From Pocillopora verrucosa (lineage: Eukaryota > Cnidaria > Anthozoa > Scleractinia > Pocilloporidae), in the NCBI RefSeq assembly GCF_036669915.1, contig NC_089316.1, forward strand, positions 9,106,382 to 9,170,381: a stretch of 64,000 nt of DNA, written 5' to 3'. The position numbers were made by a program, and so were the translations under genes. Shown here in pieces: positions 1 to 11,600 of this stretch. The notes under the pieces were generated by a model. That model had not been told where the DNA came from. It searched no databases and saw nothing but the letters and a program-made list of their open reading frames with translations. How positions within the stretch are numbered: the stretch's first letter is position 1; each line of letters starts with the position of its first letter.

Positions 1-418
1 GCTGCAATTTATGATTACACTCAAGCTATAGAACTCGATAAGAACTTTGCAGTACCTTACTACAACAGAGGGCAGATTCATTACAGAATGGGTACGTACA
101 AGTCATTTCACACCACTCTGAAATCACAGAATGCTTTGAATTTTTTTGTTTTCTATGTATTTTTAAATCTGCTAAAAAAAAATGAACACATAAAAAAGAA
201 AAAAACTTTATTTCCAAGTTACTTTCCAAGTATTTCCTTTGCAATCCTTTAATATGTTTGACTTGGTTATTCTTTGTTCTCATTTCTTTGAAATGACAGG
301 ACGTTATGAGGAGGCAGTGAAAGACCTCAGACAAGCCCTGAGAATTGACCCAAATTTTGAAGATGCAAGGCAAAACCTAGAACAAGCCATTCAAGATTGG
401 AATCTTAATCCAAAATAA
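1..418 (+). CDS. TTC32: TPR protein, TTC32-like, 3' end
   Basis: C-terminal end of a small tetratricopeptide-repeat protein; the 5' part lies outside the window. Exons read 1-91 and 300-418 (intron GT at 92, AG at 298-299; stop TAA 416-418), giving 69 residues in frame from base 1. The visible part holds the end of one TPR unit (YTQAIELD, then PYYNRGQIHYRMG) and a complete second unit (RYEEAVKDLRQALRIDPNF), followed by a short acidic/amide tail ending NLNPK. TPR units form helix-turn-helix scaffolds that bind partner proteins. The short tail right after the last TPR fits TTC32, a small TPR-only protein, better than large co-chaperones, but many TPR proteins end alike. TPR identity is certain; the TTC32 name is likely. 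Confidence 0.8.
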
Positions 419-1342
419 ACTACTATCTGTGCATAGATTTGCTCTAATGAGGGCTTAAGCTCAAAACATCGGCTTTAAAACTTGTTACGGTAGCCAATTT
501 ACATTATCAACTCAGTTGATAATACTTAAATACCCTGTTATACTCTCCAACCAACATAGCACCACAGTTTCTTTACAAACTTACCCCCTTTATTCATACA
601 ATCTGTGGAGACATTATTGATAGATGTGTTGTTCACTGTCATATAAAAAACGTAATTCAAGTTATGATTCAAAGTCTCCTTGACAAACACAATCTTTTTT
701 CTTTTTTTATAGATAGAAACAAATTAAATAATTTTTAGTTAAAAAAAAACAGTTAATTGAAAGAGGAACTAGTATTGAAAGGACAGACAGTAATTTTCGG
801 TCTAAATGGAAAAATTGTACATTTTATGACACATTATTTTTGTTAACCCTTTAACTCCCAGAAGTGATAAACATGAAACCTCCCTATAATATCCCATACA
901 TTATTCAGCAAACAAGTAATGAGAATGTTCAAAGTTATCAGGTAGAAGCTGCCATCTTGATCAAGCACCAAGTTCTCATAACTAATTTAAAAGGAAATGT
1001 GTAGCAGCTAGAGGGGAGAATTAGCAATCAGATCTTGGGAGTTAAGGTTTAAAGCTAAATTGATAATTTTGACTGCTTTGGCAGTCTCTTTTCTTATCAT
1101 ATCTTTCTTAATCTGTTCCTCGCGTTTACAGAATGGCTTACTTTCTGAGCTGACTTTCAAGTTTTCGTGTTAAGAAATGTAAAAGCTATTGAAGGACAAG
1201 GAAATATTACATCTCAAGAATGTGACTTTCTGTCCCTCAGCACTCACCCCTTCCATGCCCGTATTCACTCTAAAGACTCCTGTAGCGGTTACCAAGCCTC
1301 GTTTTAAGGCTTGGGGTAAAAGACACAACTAAACTCTGAAGA
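419..1342. other. Intergenic, TTC32 to GTF2H5
   Basis: AT-rich spacer with the presumed TTC32 3' UTR and one MITE (843-1051). The last 100 bases are the probable promoter and 5' UTR of GTF2H5. I see no other gene. Confidence 0.6.
843..1051 (+). mobile_element. MITE family A, copy 1
   Basis: Begins TTAACCCTTTAACTCCCAG and ends GGGAGTTAAGG. This is the best-preserved forward copy of family A, about 210 bp with imperfect terminal inverted repeats and no coding capacity. Confidence 0.8.
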
Positions 1343-1762
1343 ATGGTAAATGTCACTAAAGGCGTCCTAGTCGAATGGTAAGTTTTCTTCCCGGTTATTG
1401 GGTACAAAGAAACAAAAGAAAGGTTGTTTCTTCTTTTTGATTAATTTTTCCTGCGACAGAAATAAAAAGATCTAAAGATTACAACTCTGATCCGTACGGA
1501 TGCATGTAAGCCGATTCATTGAAGAGATTTGAACATTTGAAGTTCTCGTAAAATCATACTTTTCTTTCATATTCATAGCGATCCTGCAGTGAAGCAGTTT
1601 CTTCTTCACCTCGACGAGAAAGTAGCTCTGGGAAAGAAGTTTGTGATCGAGGATCTGGATGAGACACACATATTCGTCTCTGCGGAAATTGTTCCTGTTC
1701 TCCAAGAAAAAGTGTGGGAAATAATGGATAACAACTCCTTCAATATTTCACAAAGCAGTTAA
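1343..1762 (+). CDS. GTF2H5: TFIIH subunit GTF2H5 (TTDA/Tfb5)
   Basis: Smallest core subunit of TFIIH, which binds the p52 subunit, stabilises the complex and stimulates XPB in nucleotide-excision repair and transcription initiation. Two exons: 1343-1377 and 1579-1762 (donor GT at 1378, acceptor AG at 1577-1578), 219 nt, 72 residues, against 71 in human. The protein opens [15 protein letters not shown], closely matching the family start (MVNV-KGV, then CDPA-KQFLL), and continues through [18 protein letters not shown] to a C-terminal helix with VPVLQEKV. The intron splits codon 12 (TG|C). The reading frame is unbroken and every conserved block is present. Very sure. Confidence 0.95.
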
Positions 1763-2659
1763 AAACAAACAGATGGATCCAAGATTACAGTATGAGAATT
1801 GTTTGTTTCAACGTTAACATCACTGAGTTGATCTGTGCTAAGCACGAACCACATGCTACTGAGGAAATTACTAAGATGTTGAGGGTGCATGTCGGACAGT
1901 GATGGTTAATCTCTGGTAATTGATGAACAGATAAATATTGGGAAATTACGTGTGGTTATTTACTGTACTTGGCACTCGGACTTTGGATAATATCATGGAA
2001 AACAGCAGCGCTGTTGTAGCATTTCTGGTCATTGGTAAATCTCTGTCCGCTATCTCTTTCACCTATCTTCCTTATGCCAGTTGGTGCATCTGCTGTCAAC
2101 CAGCTCTGTTACCTACTGCACTGCACCTCTCGCACCAAAAGCTCCATTTAGGTTTTCTCTCTCCTTCTCTGCAGTTCTCCTGTACAATTTCCTGGATCTT
2201 CCCCATCTGCAGTGTTTTTCAGTAAAACATCAATGGACAATGGACAGATCGATAAAGTAGAAAGAAGACAGAGACCTACATACAAATAGTAAAACAGATG
2301 AAGAGCTGAATTGATTGTTTTGCAATTGTATAGTTTGCTTGACAATAAGTTCCTTATTTATCGAACTTATTTCAACAATTTTAATCAAAAATTTTCTTTG
2401 GATGGAAAAACTCATTGTTATAAAAATTCCTCTCCTAGCTCATAACACAGTGAAAATAGATGGAGGGAATCTTCACTCAACAAATTTACTCATCTGTGGT
2501 GTAAACACTTGGTTCATTGTGATGTCCCTTTACTGGTTAGCTGTCCATAAAACTACAAGCACTTATCCAGAATTATTTGGCATTTATAGCCACTTATGAT
2601 CCATCAAATATTTTTGCTCCTGTGCAATCAGTTTAAACATAGCATGTGACCAAATACCC

Positions 2660-3078
2660 CCCAGGAAAAACTGTGGGATATACAAGAATATCACCCAAGC
2701 AATATTCCCCAATTTTTAAACCTCATGATCACTATGATAAGTCTTCCTTTCCAATTTAATTCAAGATTAGAGAGGGTTTTGTGGTTATCACAGAAGAAGG
2801 GAAATCTGTTTTTGTTCATTGAGTCATACCAGAGAACCCTCCAAAGAAAACACCCCACACTGCATACAGTAAGCTGTTCACAAACTCTTTTCCACATGTG
2901 TTGCAAACTATTTGAAGGATAATAAACACAAAAGCCTCTATTTTGCCCAAAAGCATGTATGAATATTTCACCTTGGACATAATCTGTCTCTTGAAGCTCA
3001 CAGTTTTTCTTAAGCTTCACTCTTGGAAAACTGTTAGCATCTTGGAACCAATAATGCAGGCGGACAAGTGTCTGTAAA
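2660..3078 (-). repeat. Dispersed repeat E, copy 1
   Basis: Read on the minus strand it matches 56378-56760 over most of its length. Both share the phrases CAAGATG, AACTGTGAGCTTC, CAAAATAGAGGC, ATTATCCTTCAAATA and a terminal AAAATTGGGGAATAT. Short open frames on the copies look alike only because the DNA is alike. Probably the end of a larger transposon or a non-autonomous element. Confidence 0.65.
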
Positions 3079-3079
3079 T

Positions 3080-3172
3080 AAATTCTCCTTGTCAGCACTT
3101 AAGGAAATGGATAGTAAACAGTATGGAGAATGTGCATACTGATGTTAGCATGTAAAAGGTCATTTAACCCTT
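3080..3172 (-). mobile_element. MITE family B fragment
   Basis: Only the distal half is present (AAATTCTCCTTGTCAGCAC to GCATACTGATGTTAGCATG), abutting repeat E. Confidence 0.6.
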
Positions 3173-3520
3173 TCCATTAGGTTGAATGTGACTGTGAAAA
3201 TTCTCTCATAATGTATTTCACACAAAGTACATTGCAGTTATTAAAATTCAATTTGTGATCCAAGGTATTTTTTCAGTCATGAAATGTAATGAACTGCTCA
3301 AACAAATACAAATTTGAGTGCCCACGTGTTTGCAGACTTTCTCAACTATTTCCTCAGAAATTCTCATAAAATCAAAGTGAACAGTTTTGTAGTTTCCAGA
3401 CCCTACGTTCTATTGCGTAATACAATTGACGCATGCGTGAGAGAGTTCGCACGAGGTTGCGTAGTTATTTTCGCATGGTCTCTACCCTTGCGTTTCCTTC
3501 TGTAGATTTTTATTTTAAGT

Positions 3521-6500
3521 ATGAACTACGGAGACAAAGGAGGTGGCCCTTCTGGGTATGATCCGAGCACAGGATATTCTGGTAAGAAAATTAGTCAGTT
3601 TTTCCATGATTTAACTTAATCCAGGACAATCGACCAAGCTAGGATGCGCCCCCGAGCACGCTTGTCAAATCCAAATTTCCCTTTTAACTTTCTGTTGTAA
3701 ACTTGATGTTGTTTAGATGTTGATGTGGATTTTCCGAAACTAGGCGATCTAGACTGTGGATGTTTGTTTCCTTCAACCTGTAGTCGTTTTCGAGTGTGGC
3801 AATGTGGAGTTGGTTACCTTTTACCGGGTGTATTTCTGCAGTAATATTTATTAACCGGCGAACGATATGGGTTGAAAATAGCCCTGATTACTTTCTTAAT
3901 TTCTGCATTTTAATCAAGCGAGTTGAGTTAAATTTGGTTATCATAAATTGGCATGACTGTAAAACGTCCTCTATGCAAGATAAAATCATCAGGTTAGCAA
4001 TTTCCTTTCTAAAATTCAAACAGTTAGTGTGTTACGTCACAGAGACGAAAAATATCGCGAAATTGGCAAGCACGAGCAAATAGTTTCCCCGATCGACGAT
4101 AAATATCTTCAGCTTACCTTAGTATTCTATAGGAAATATTTATTTCGGGTCTTACTGGAACCTCTACGGGATCATACACTGAACATCTGAGTAGTATCTG
4201 AGCAGAACTCGTAAACTGTCGGTGAAATGACTTCAAAAAGTGGTGCATCAGACATGAAATATCTGGAAAAGTTGTCGTGATTTTGGTTAAATTGCTTGGC
4301 TGGTTGATAAATGATTCCTTTCAGACAGTATTATAGGAGATAGAATATTTTTATCATGTGACATGCATGTGATGGGTCACAGAGGACAAGTGTTGACTTT
4401 TTTTTGCCTCTGTCCATCCTTTGGGTGGCAAACGGTATCTTGAAGAATTCTGGATTTGGAGATCTTTTTATTCAATCTCATGAACTTGTCAGCCTTGGCA
4501 GTGAGCATGAAAGTGGAGTTTTGTGTGCATTTTATTTTGGTCTGGCATTTCTTTCACAGCATTCTATCTTGTGGGAACTGTTTGTACAGCCCTGGTATGA
4601 AAGCTGTCATTTGAAAATATTACAATGTAGATGCTGAAATATAGTAAAACAGGTACAAAGAAGAGAATTACAGCTCTCATACAACATTTTCTGTAATAAA
4701 TAGTTCCATACAATAATACTGGTTATTAAGTTTTGGTCTCAAACTTTCAGACCAGGCTCTCTGCCTCTCAGTAGTCTCAGATTTTACTATTTACCACTCC
4801 TCATGTCTTGGTCTCTGTTTAGAATTTCCCCTCACATATATTTCCAGGTTTTTGTTTTCAATACATGAATGCTTTTCCTGTTACTTTTTTTTTTTTTTTA
4901 GTGAACAGAGGAGCAGGATTGTCACCATATTTGAATATTGATCCAACATATCTAAATCAGGTAAAGGGTGTTCTTTCATGATAAGTTGAATCCTATCTTT
5001 TTTATTCGTTCTTACCTGAGATCTATTGGAGGATGGACACATAGATGACATCGCCATTATCAGTAACAAAATTTTGCTTTTTTTAATCATATAAAACAAA
5101 TAGATTCCATGTTGTCATGGGTTTGTACAGAAGCCATCAAAATATTGTAAAAACATCAGTGACACACTCGGCTGCACCTTGTGTGTCACTTTTTTGTTCT
5201 TACCACATTTTGACATCATCTGTGATCTTTTACTGAACAGACATGCATCAACACATCTGAGTTGAGACATCAGCATGGCATCAACGATATTGTATTTCCT
5301 GATTGCCATCCACTTTCAAACACATTGTAAACCCTTAATGAGCTAAAATACTCTACAGTGGTGTAACTCTTATACTGAAGCTTTTCATGTCAATTTATTT
5401 TCAGGGGGGTGCAGAGTTTGTCTTTCCTTCAGACAGTAAAAAGAAGAGAAGTTTGGGTGAACAAATGTTTACTGGGGTTGGAACATCATACATGTGTGGT
5501 ATGTTTGTTAAGACTTTCACACTACATTTTCCTGTAAATGCTTGCAATAAGCAGCAGGAGAAGTTGTGATGAACACTTTTGAGTATTACCAGTACCCTCA
5601 GAGCAAACTTAGATGATAAATACATGTTCCAAATTCTACTTCATAGTTTTTTTTCTTTTATTTAATTTTATTTTAAATTTTCATTTTTTACTAAGTTCAA
5701 CAGTTTTTCACTTTGATTTTGTTTCAACACAGCAAGTGTAACAAGTTAACAACTGGAGCTGCATGTAGTTAACCCTTAAACTCTTTAACCCTAAGAGTGA
5801 CCAGCATCTAATTTCTCCTCACAATATCTACCCTGAATCACATGTGGAGGTCATGAGAATAAAGGAAATGATCACCAACTAAAGAAGCTTTTGATTGTTA
5901 AACAAATTCTCTTTGTCAGTACTGCAGGAAATGTATTAGAGACTAGTATGAAGAATATGCATACTGATGTTAGGGTCATGCTCCAAAAGAGAACAGTTGC
6001 TACAGGTTACTTTGTTTTGGTCTTTGGGTGGCTTAAATATCTGTGTTATTGTGACTGATAGTAAGAGCTTGGTACTCCTGGCTTTTAAGGCAAACAGTCA
6101 CAGCACCCAGTTATTTTGTTTTTTCTCTCTCTTGTTAGGGTTGGCTGTTGGTGGAACATGGGGTCTGTATGAAGGTCTGCGGAATCCAGATGGAAAAACT
6201 ATGAAACTTAGAATAAACAGGTCTGCCTTTGATTAAGTTTTAATTAAGTTTTCTTCCTTCCCAAGTGACAAACCTGTACACTTACTTTTAAGAGTCTCAA
6301 AAAAAAAAAAGTAACAATTTATTTGTCATCAGTAAATTTTCACCTTTGTGGAAAGTAACCTACAATTGTACTTGTTTAACTGTACTTCACTCTCAACCAA
6401 AGATATGCAAAACTAAAACCCAATCTTGACTTGAATAAAGGTGGTGAGTTTCATTAGAAACTGTGGTGCTGTGTCAGTGGAGGGGTATTACAAGATAAGT

Positions 6501-7435
6501 TATCAATGGAGTTGGTGACATAAATGAGCCACTGTGAAGAATTTCTAAAGCTGACGTTTTGAGTGTTAGCCCTTGGTCAGACTTGGTCACTTTTTTCAAA
6601 AGCAAACTGCTACAGACAGTTTGCTCTGTTTAACTCAGCGTCTCATTTTCAGTCACTTGGATTGGCCAATTTGTTTACTTCCATTAAATTTGTTTCTAAC
6701 TCTCATCTTTAACTAATGAATTATATTGTTTAGTGTGTTAAATGGGTGCACAAGGAGAGGTCCATCATTTGGAAACAGTTTAGGAGTTATAGGTAAGGCA
6801 AATACAAAAATAACTACAGTAACTGTAGTTGTCAAATAAATCTGTCCTCAGGGCTCCAAGCTCATTTCTTATCAAATAAGCCATTTGGTGACTTAATGGT
6901 CATATAATAACAATTAGATATAAACATTTTAAGGATCAAGACTCAACCCTTTAGACCCTTAAGAGTGACAAGCATCTAATTTCTCCTTACAGTGTCACCC
7001 TAAATCACTCAATAAGTTAATGAGAATAATGAAAATGATCACCAACCAAAGAGACTCTTCATTGTTAAACAAATTCTCCTTGTCAGCAGCTTAGGGAAAT
7101 GTACAGAGAACAGTATGGAGAATATGTATACTGATGTTTGAGTGTGAAGGGTTAAGCTATCAAGTTCCAGCAATAACCTTTTGTTTTTCTTGTTCACAGC
7201 TGTCATGTACTGCAGTTTAGAGGCATTAATTAGCAAGGTACGAGGAGGAGAGGAAGACGAGTTCAATTCCATTGGTGCTGCTACTCTTGCAGGAATGATT
7301 TTTAAATCAACAGCTGGTTTACGGCCCATTGCCATCGCAGGTGCTGTGGGAGGAAGCCTGGCAGCGGGTTATCATTTTGGACAAAAGCTACTGACTAGCA
7401 GAGGACACACTATCTCGACACCTAACTGGGCATAG
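3521..7435 (+). CDS. TIMM23: Mitochondrial import translocase TIM23
   Basis: Central subunit of the TIM23 complex of the mitochondrial inner membrane, which passes presequence proteins toward the matrix. Six exons: 3521-3581, 4902-4960, 5405-5498, 6139-6220, 6734-6792, 7200-7435; together 591 nt, 196 residues (human 209). The N-terminus is a hydrophilic Gly-rich intermembrane-space segment with LSPYLNIDPTYL, matching the conserved LSPYLNVDP block, followed by EFVFP. The Tim17/22/23 domain follows with Gly-rich membrane helices (GTSYMCGLAVGGTWGLYEGL; NSLGVIAVMYCSLEALI), the PRAT-like stretch RGGEEDEFNSIGAATLAGM and GGLR-type KSTAGLRPIA. Start choice: the first ATG, AAGTATGAA, opens the frame. 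Intron 2 carries a foldback element and introns 3 and 5 each carry a MITE. Confidence 0.95.
5008..5301. repeat. Foldback element D, copy 1
   Basis: Degenerate copy in TIMM23 intron 2. One arm runs through GATTCCATGTTGTCATGG, the other through CTTACCACATTTTGACATCA, and the head carries GATCTATTGGAGGATGGACA. Confidence 0.7.
5769..5976 (-). mobile_element. MITE family B, in TIMM23 intron 3
   Basis: Starts at TTAACCCTTAAAC and ends CATACTGATGTTAGGG. Body motif AGTGACCAGCATCTAATTTC. Confidence 0.8.
6943..7155 (-). mobile_element. MITE family B, in TIMM23 intron 5
   Basis: Ends in GAAGGGTTAA at 7155, 45 bases before the acceptor of the last TIMM23 exon, so the branch-point region lies at or next to the element edge. 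Confidence 0.8.
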
Positions 7436-7849
7436 CCCTGTTGTCGATCTATGCTTTTCTTCTCTGTTGCTGTGCTTTGAACCTTGTGCAAATATCAGGA
7501 AGTGAGCTGAAAGTGGCATTTAATTGTTGCACCAAAGAAATACCAAGGAGAGAAGACTTTATTATTATTATTATTTATAATAATTTTGCGTGCTATGCAA
7601 TTTTTAAGGGTATCTGTTCCAAAGACGTTAAGGTCAGCATTCAACAACAAAAACATTACAACCAGAACATTAACAAGCCAGAATATATCCTGGAAACTTG
7701 TGGAGACATACAATACCATGGATGTTGCTTATGAACTCAATGTGCAGCTATGCAACACATATATGACCAAGCTGACGACAAGACTGTTGTACAGAGGGAG
7801 GACTACACTGGGTTTTAATTGCCACATTGCAGAAATAAATAGTGCAACA

Positions 7850-7855
7850 AATAAA
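7850..7855 (+). terminator. poly(A) signal AATAAA, TIMM23
   Basis: Canonical hexamer 415 bases after the TIMM23 stop; a second AATAAA-like hexamer lies about 15 bases upstream. Confidence 0.5.
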
Positions 7856-8171
7856 TATCTTTCCAGTTAAAAGAAAAAAAGTTGACTTGCCAGTCATTAG
7901 TGTGTTTAATCTGTCTGCCATATTGCAGTGTTCCCTTTTTCAGGCAGTAACCGGTAAAATTTTTAGCCTATGTAGTACCTCCTATTACTGTGTAAAATTG
8001 CTTTAAATTCTTGAGAATGAAGCAGGTAAAAGGATTGCCCCATCAGTTTGAAAATACCAACAACAATTAAAAATACTTCGCAATACTATACACCAAAACT
8101 TCCAATAAGTTGTTTATTATCCAACTGCTTTTTTACTGTCACAATATCAGTACATTATCAATCAGACTATT

Positions 8172-8310
8172 GAAGAGCATAATAAAAAAAAATATCAAGT
8201 AGGTGATTATTAGTTGATCCAACACAAAATTCTCAGAACTAAAATCATGAGAATTGCATGGCAAACAGTAAGAAGAATCACTAATGAGATCTTGGGAAAG
8301 AAAGGGTTAA
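8172..8310 (-). mobile_element. MITE family C, partial
   Basis: Distal two-thirds only: GTTGATCCAACAC, then CACTAATGAGATCTTGGG and AAAGGGTTAA at 8301-8310. Confidence 0.7.
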
Positions 8311-8624
8311 ACAGCAAATGCAATATTCATATTCTGCCAAACTGCATGTAGTTAATACATTGATTATTCATTCCATTCTGGAATAACTACAAGTGACTTT
8401 GAGGTTATTATTTTACATGATATGTGATATTGTTATGCCTGGAAAGTCAATCACAAATTCACAACAGGAAAATTAACCCAGTATAACTGATCAATAACAA
8501 ACACATTTTAAAACGTTTCTCTGTGCAAGAGATTTGCATTATGGCAAACAATTGGCATTTCTATTGTTACATGGAATAAAAATGAGCACTTGTCACTGTG
8601 ATGTATAACCTTTATAGTGGAGGC

Positions 8625-11600
8625 TTAAAGGTTCGGTGGAAGTGTGGGAGGGGAGGGTGAGGAGATAGGAAAGCCTGCATTTCTTGCTTGAAGTCCAACA
8701 TTTGCTCTATAGTCATAAGGGTCTGCAGGTCCAGGAATAACATGTCTGGGTGCAAATCCTGGTGGTAACCCTGCTGGGATATGTTGAGAAGTAGACAGCC
8801 TCTGTGTACCAAATTGAGGAAGGGGCACGTTTCCCATTAGGCCAGGATATGTATCGGGAGAAGGTCCCATGGGCTGTGACATAAATGGGCCTCTTTGAGA
8901 TGGACCTCTTTGAGGTAGCCCTGTATAGAGTCCTGTATGTCCCATTATCAATTGTTGAGGACCTTGAGGTGGGTGGTGCATGTAGGGATTCCCTGCGAAA
9001 AGGGAAGGTCTTAGCCCCACATGAGGAGGTGCCCTGAGTGGTAATGTGCCTCTTGCAGAGGGAAAGGGTCTCCTTGGGCTAGTAGCAAAATTCCCTCCAA
9101 CTTGGCCCTGGTTGGCAGGTTTTCCTCTTCCACGGTTCTGCCAAGTTCTTTTCCTGCCACCTGCAAGTTAAAAGGCCATAACTTGAACTTACATAGAAGG
9201 GTATTTCATGTTACCAATGCCCTCATTATACATTCATTCCTTCAGTGCTTCTCTCTAACCTGATCCATTTTCCTAAAAACGTACTGGCTTAGTAAACTCA
9301 TTTATACTTCTAGTCATATTGAGCATTATCTGCTTGATGATAAAAAAAGAGATACAAATTGACTAAAAACTGTTTTACCAATAAAAGGCCAATATACAAC
9401 CTGGCAGCTCTATCATTTCATTCTCTAGTTAGTGAATAAATAAAATACCATAATTAAAAATAATTATTAAAAATTCTCAAAGTCTACCTCGATTGGATCC
9501 CTGTTGAATATTTCTTTCACTCTCTGTGTTACTTGCTTTATCAACATCTGCAGGTGGGCCTTTCTTAGCCATTCTGTAAGTTAAAAGGGAAAAAAAAGGA
9601 CTAATTCTTTATTTGTAAATTAATGTATTTAATGCATTTTGTGAAGAAATCTATTCACTGTATTTTCCTCAGATACACAAAATTCCTTTCAAGTTATACC
9701 TTTCCTTCTTTTTGCTGGCCTTAGCTTTAGCTTCTTCCTCATCATCAGAAAATTCCACAGCCTGTGAAACAAGTCAATAAATTAAATAACTTTTTTATTT
9801 AAGCAGTAAATTTGGTCAGTAATTTACAAGACTTTCAATAAATTTTTTCCATAAATGGCAGCGGTTGGTGTAAAAAGTAGCTGTGCCATGAGGCAAAACC
9901 CAAACATGGAAGCCAGCCCACAGGCTAAACAGACAGCAGTGGTAAGATGTCTTACAGGCAAGAGTAGACTGCTGGTAACCTACTTTTATTGAAACCTTTC
10001 AATTTATCAAACTTATGACTACTCAAGTTTTCTTTGTTTGGGCAAAATAACAATCCTTTTAAACTGATGGTGCTGTCATCCTTGTAATAATCCTTTTGTT
10101 TTGTAAATAGAATAAGAAAGATTGTAAGTTTTGTAAGTTTTGAGCTTTGTAAAAAATAGAGAAAGATGTTTTTCATCTTGTTGTGGGACAAAGAAAAAAT
10201 TCTGAGTCTCCATGAGGAATTGTAACCTCACACATTTAGATTCCGCACTTTGATGCTTTACCTCTGAATCACAGAGACTCTATAGTGTGCAAGGCGCATT
10301 ACAAAGTTCATTTATGACATGCATCCTGCGTACTGCTAGGATCAGCAATGTCAATAGCGTCATGTTTTGTAAACAGAATAAGAAAGATGGAAAGTTTTGT
10401 TGTCATCGCTAAATCACCTCTACTGGGGGTTCTTCATCATGTTCCCATGAGGCATCAGATCCCTTCAGCCTAAAAGTAAATTGGGAGAAAAACATACAAC
10501 TAAATTTATTGAGTGTTGAGTAAGCTACATCTTTGAGGCTTACTGATTTTACAAAAAAATACAAAATAAGAACTCCATACATTTAAGCTGAAATTTAATA
10601 TTTTCACTACCAAGATACAATTTGTAATTCTCTTTACTGACTTCCAAATAATTCCTTGGGAAATATCATTCCACCATGAACCTCATTCCCCACAAAGTCT
10701 TCTTTTCAGCAAACTCTGCCAACTTCAAAACTTAACCCCTTAACACCCAGAAGTGATTGATGTATAACTTCTCCCTACAATATCCATACATTATCCAGAA
10801 AACAGGTATTGAGAATATTCAAACTCATCAGGTAGAAGTTGTTCCCTTGATCTAACACCAAATTCTTGTGAGTAATTTACAAGGAAATGTGCTACTAGAG
10901 GAGAATTAAAAATCAGATCTAACTCTGCTTGTGCAGAGGTAATGCTTACTTTTTAAGCTGTGCCACAAAGACAAAGTTGGAATACTCCATCATATCAGGA
11001 GCATAGAACACTTTGTCTCCTACATGAATATTTCTTTTGTCAATGTCTGCCTCATTGTTAAATCTGACTGAATAAAATGGAGTCTGCACTGGTCCAAAGG
11101 TCTCAAAAACCTGCAGAGAAAAATGCTTATTCATTTATAAATTCTTGATCAAGCCTTGCCATGGCTTGGTAAAATATTTAATCACTTTTTATGAATAAGT
11201 CAGAATACAGTTTCACTTCAGATGACTCACAGAAGTAATGTCACTAACAACTTGGTGTAGACAGAAATTTTACAGTGCCGTTAATTAATTGATTGATCAC
11301 ATTAAAGCACTCAAACAATGATTCCAACTAAATTCAATTATGCCTACTAAAAACTAAGTAAAAGCAAAACTACAATCAGCATCAAAATTGGTCAACTCAT
11401 CATGCTGGAAGAGTTCTATTTATGTGTAGAATAACACACCTGTTTCTACCACACTCTAAATCTAAATCATTGACAAGACCCCTTCCCCCCCTCCCCCATT
11501 AAATGTGGCCTTAATATCGCTAAGGTTCATGGAATCAAAAACAATTTTTTTTTTGGGGGGGGGGGGGGCAAATAGGTGAACTTAACAAGGGGAAATCAGA

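Larger units (their letters stand above)
1763..3520. other. Intergenic, GTF2H5 to TIMM23
   Basis: Contains the GTF2H5 3' UTR, one copy of dispersed repeat E (about 2660-3078, minus orientation), a truncated MITE B tail (about 3080-3172) and the TIMM23 promoter region. Open frames on both strands around 1938-3098 show no homology I recognise and overlap the repeat. Confidence 0.55.
7436..8624. other. Convergent 3' UTR region, TIMM23/NAF1
   Basis: Spacer between the TIMM23 stop (+) and the NAF1 stop (-). It contains AATAAA at 7850-7855 for TIMM23, and TTTATT (AATAAA on minus) near 8113 for NAF1, so the two messages should end within a few hundred bases of each other. A partial MITE C lies at 8172-8310. 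Open frames at 7441-7870 are not credible genes. Confidence 0.6.

Noticed and set aside
26-373. 115-codon minus-strand open frame
   Set aside because: It runs antisense across the TTC32 exons and intron and has no recognisable content.
1938-3098. Several 60-135 codon frames on both strands
   Set aside because: They overlap each other and repeat E; no domain, no spliced partner.
7441-7870. Frames of 74-97 codons after TIMM23
   Set aside because: They lie in the probable 3' UTR, low complexity, no homology.
10190-10345. Functional tRNA gene
   Set aside because: A- and B-box-like motifs exist but the acceptor stem and anticodon arm do not close; a SINE explains it better.
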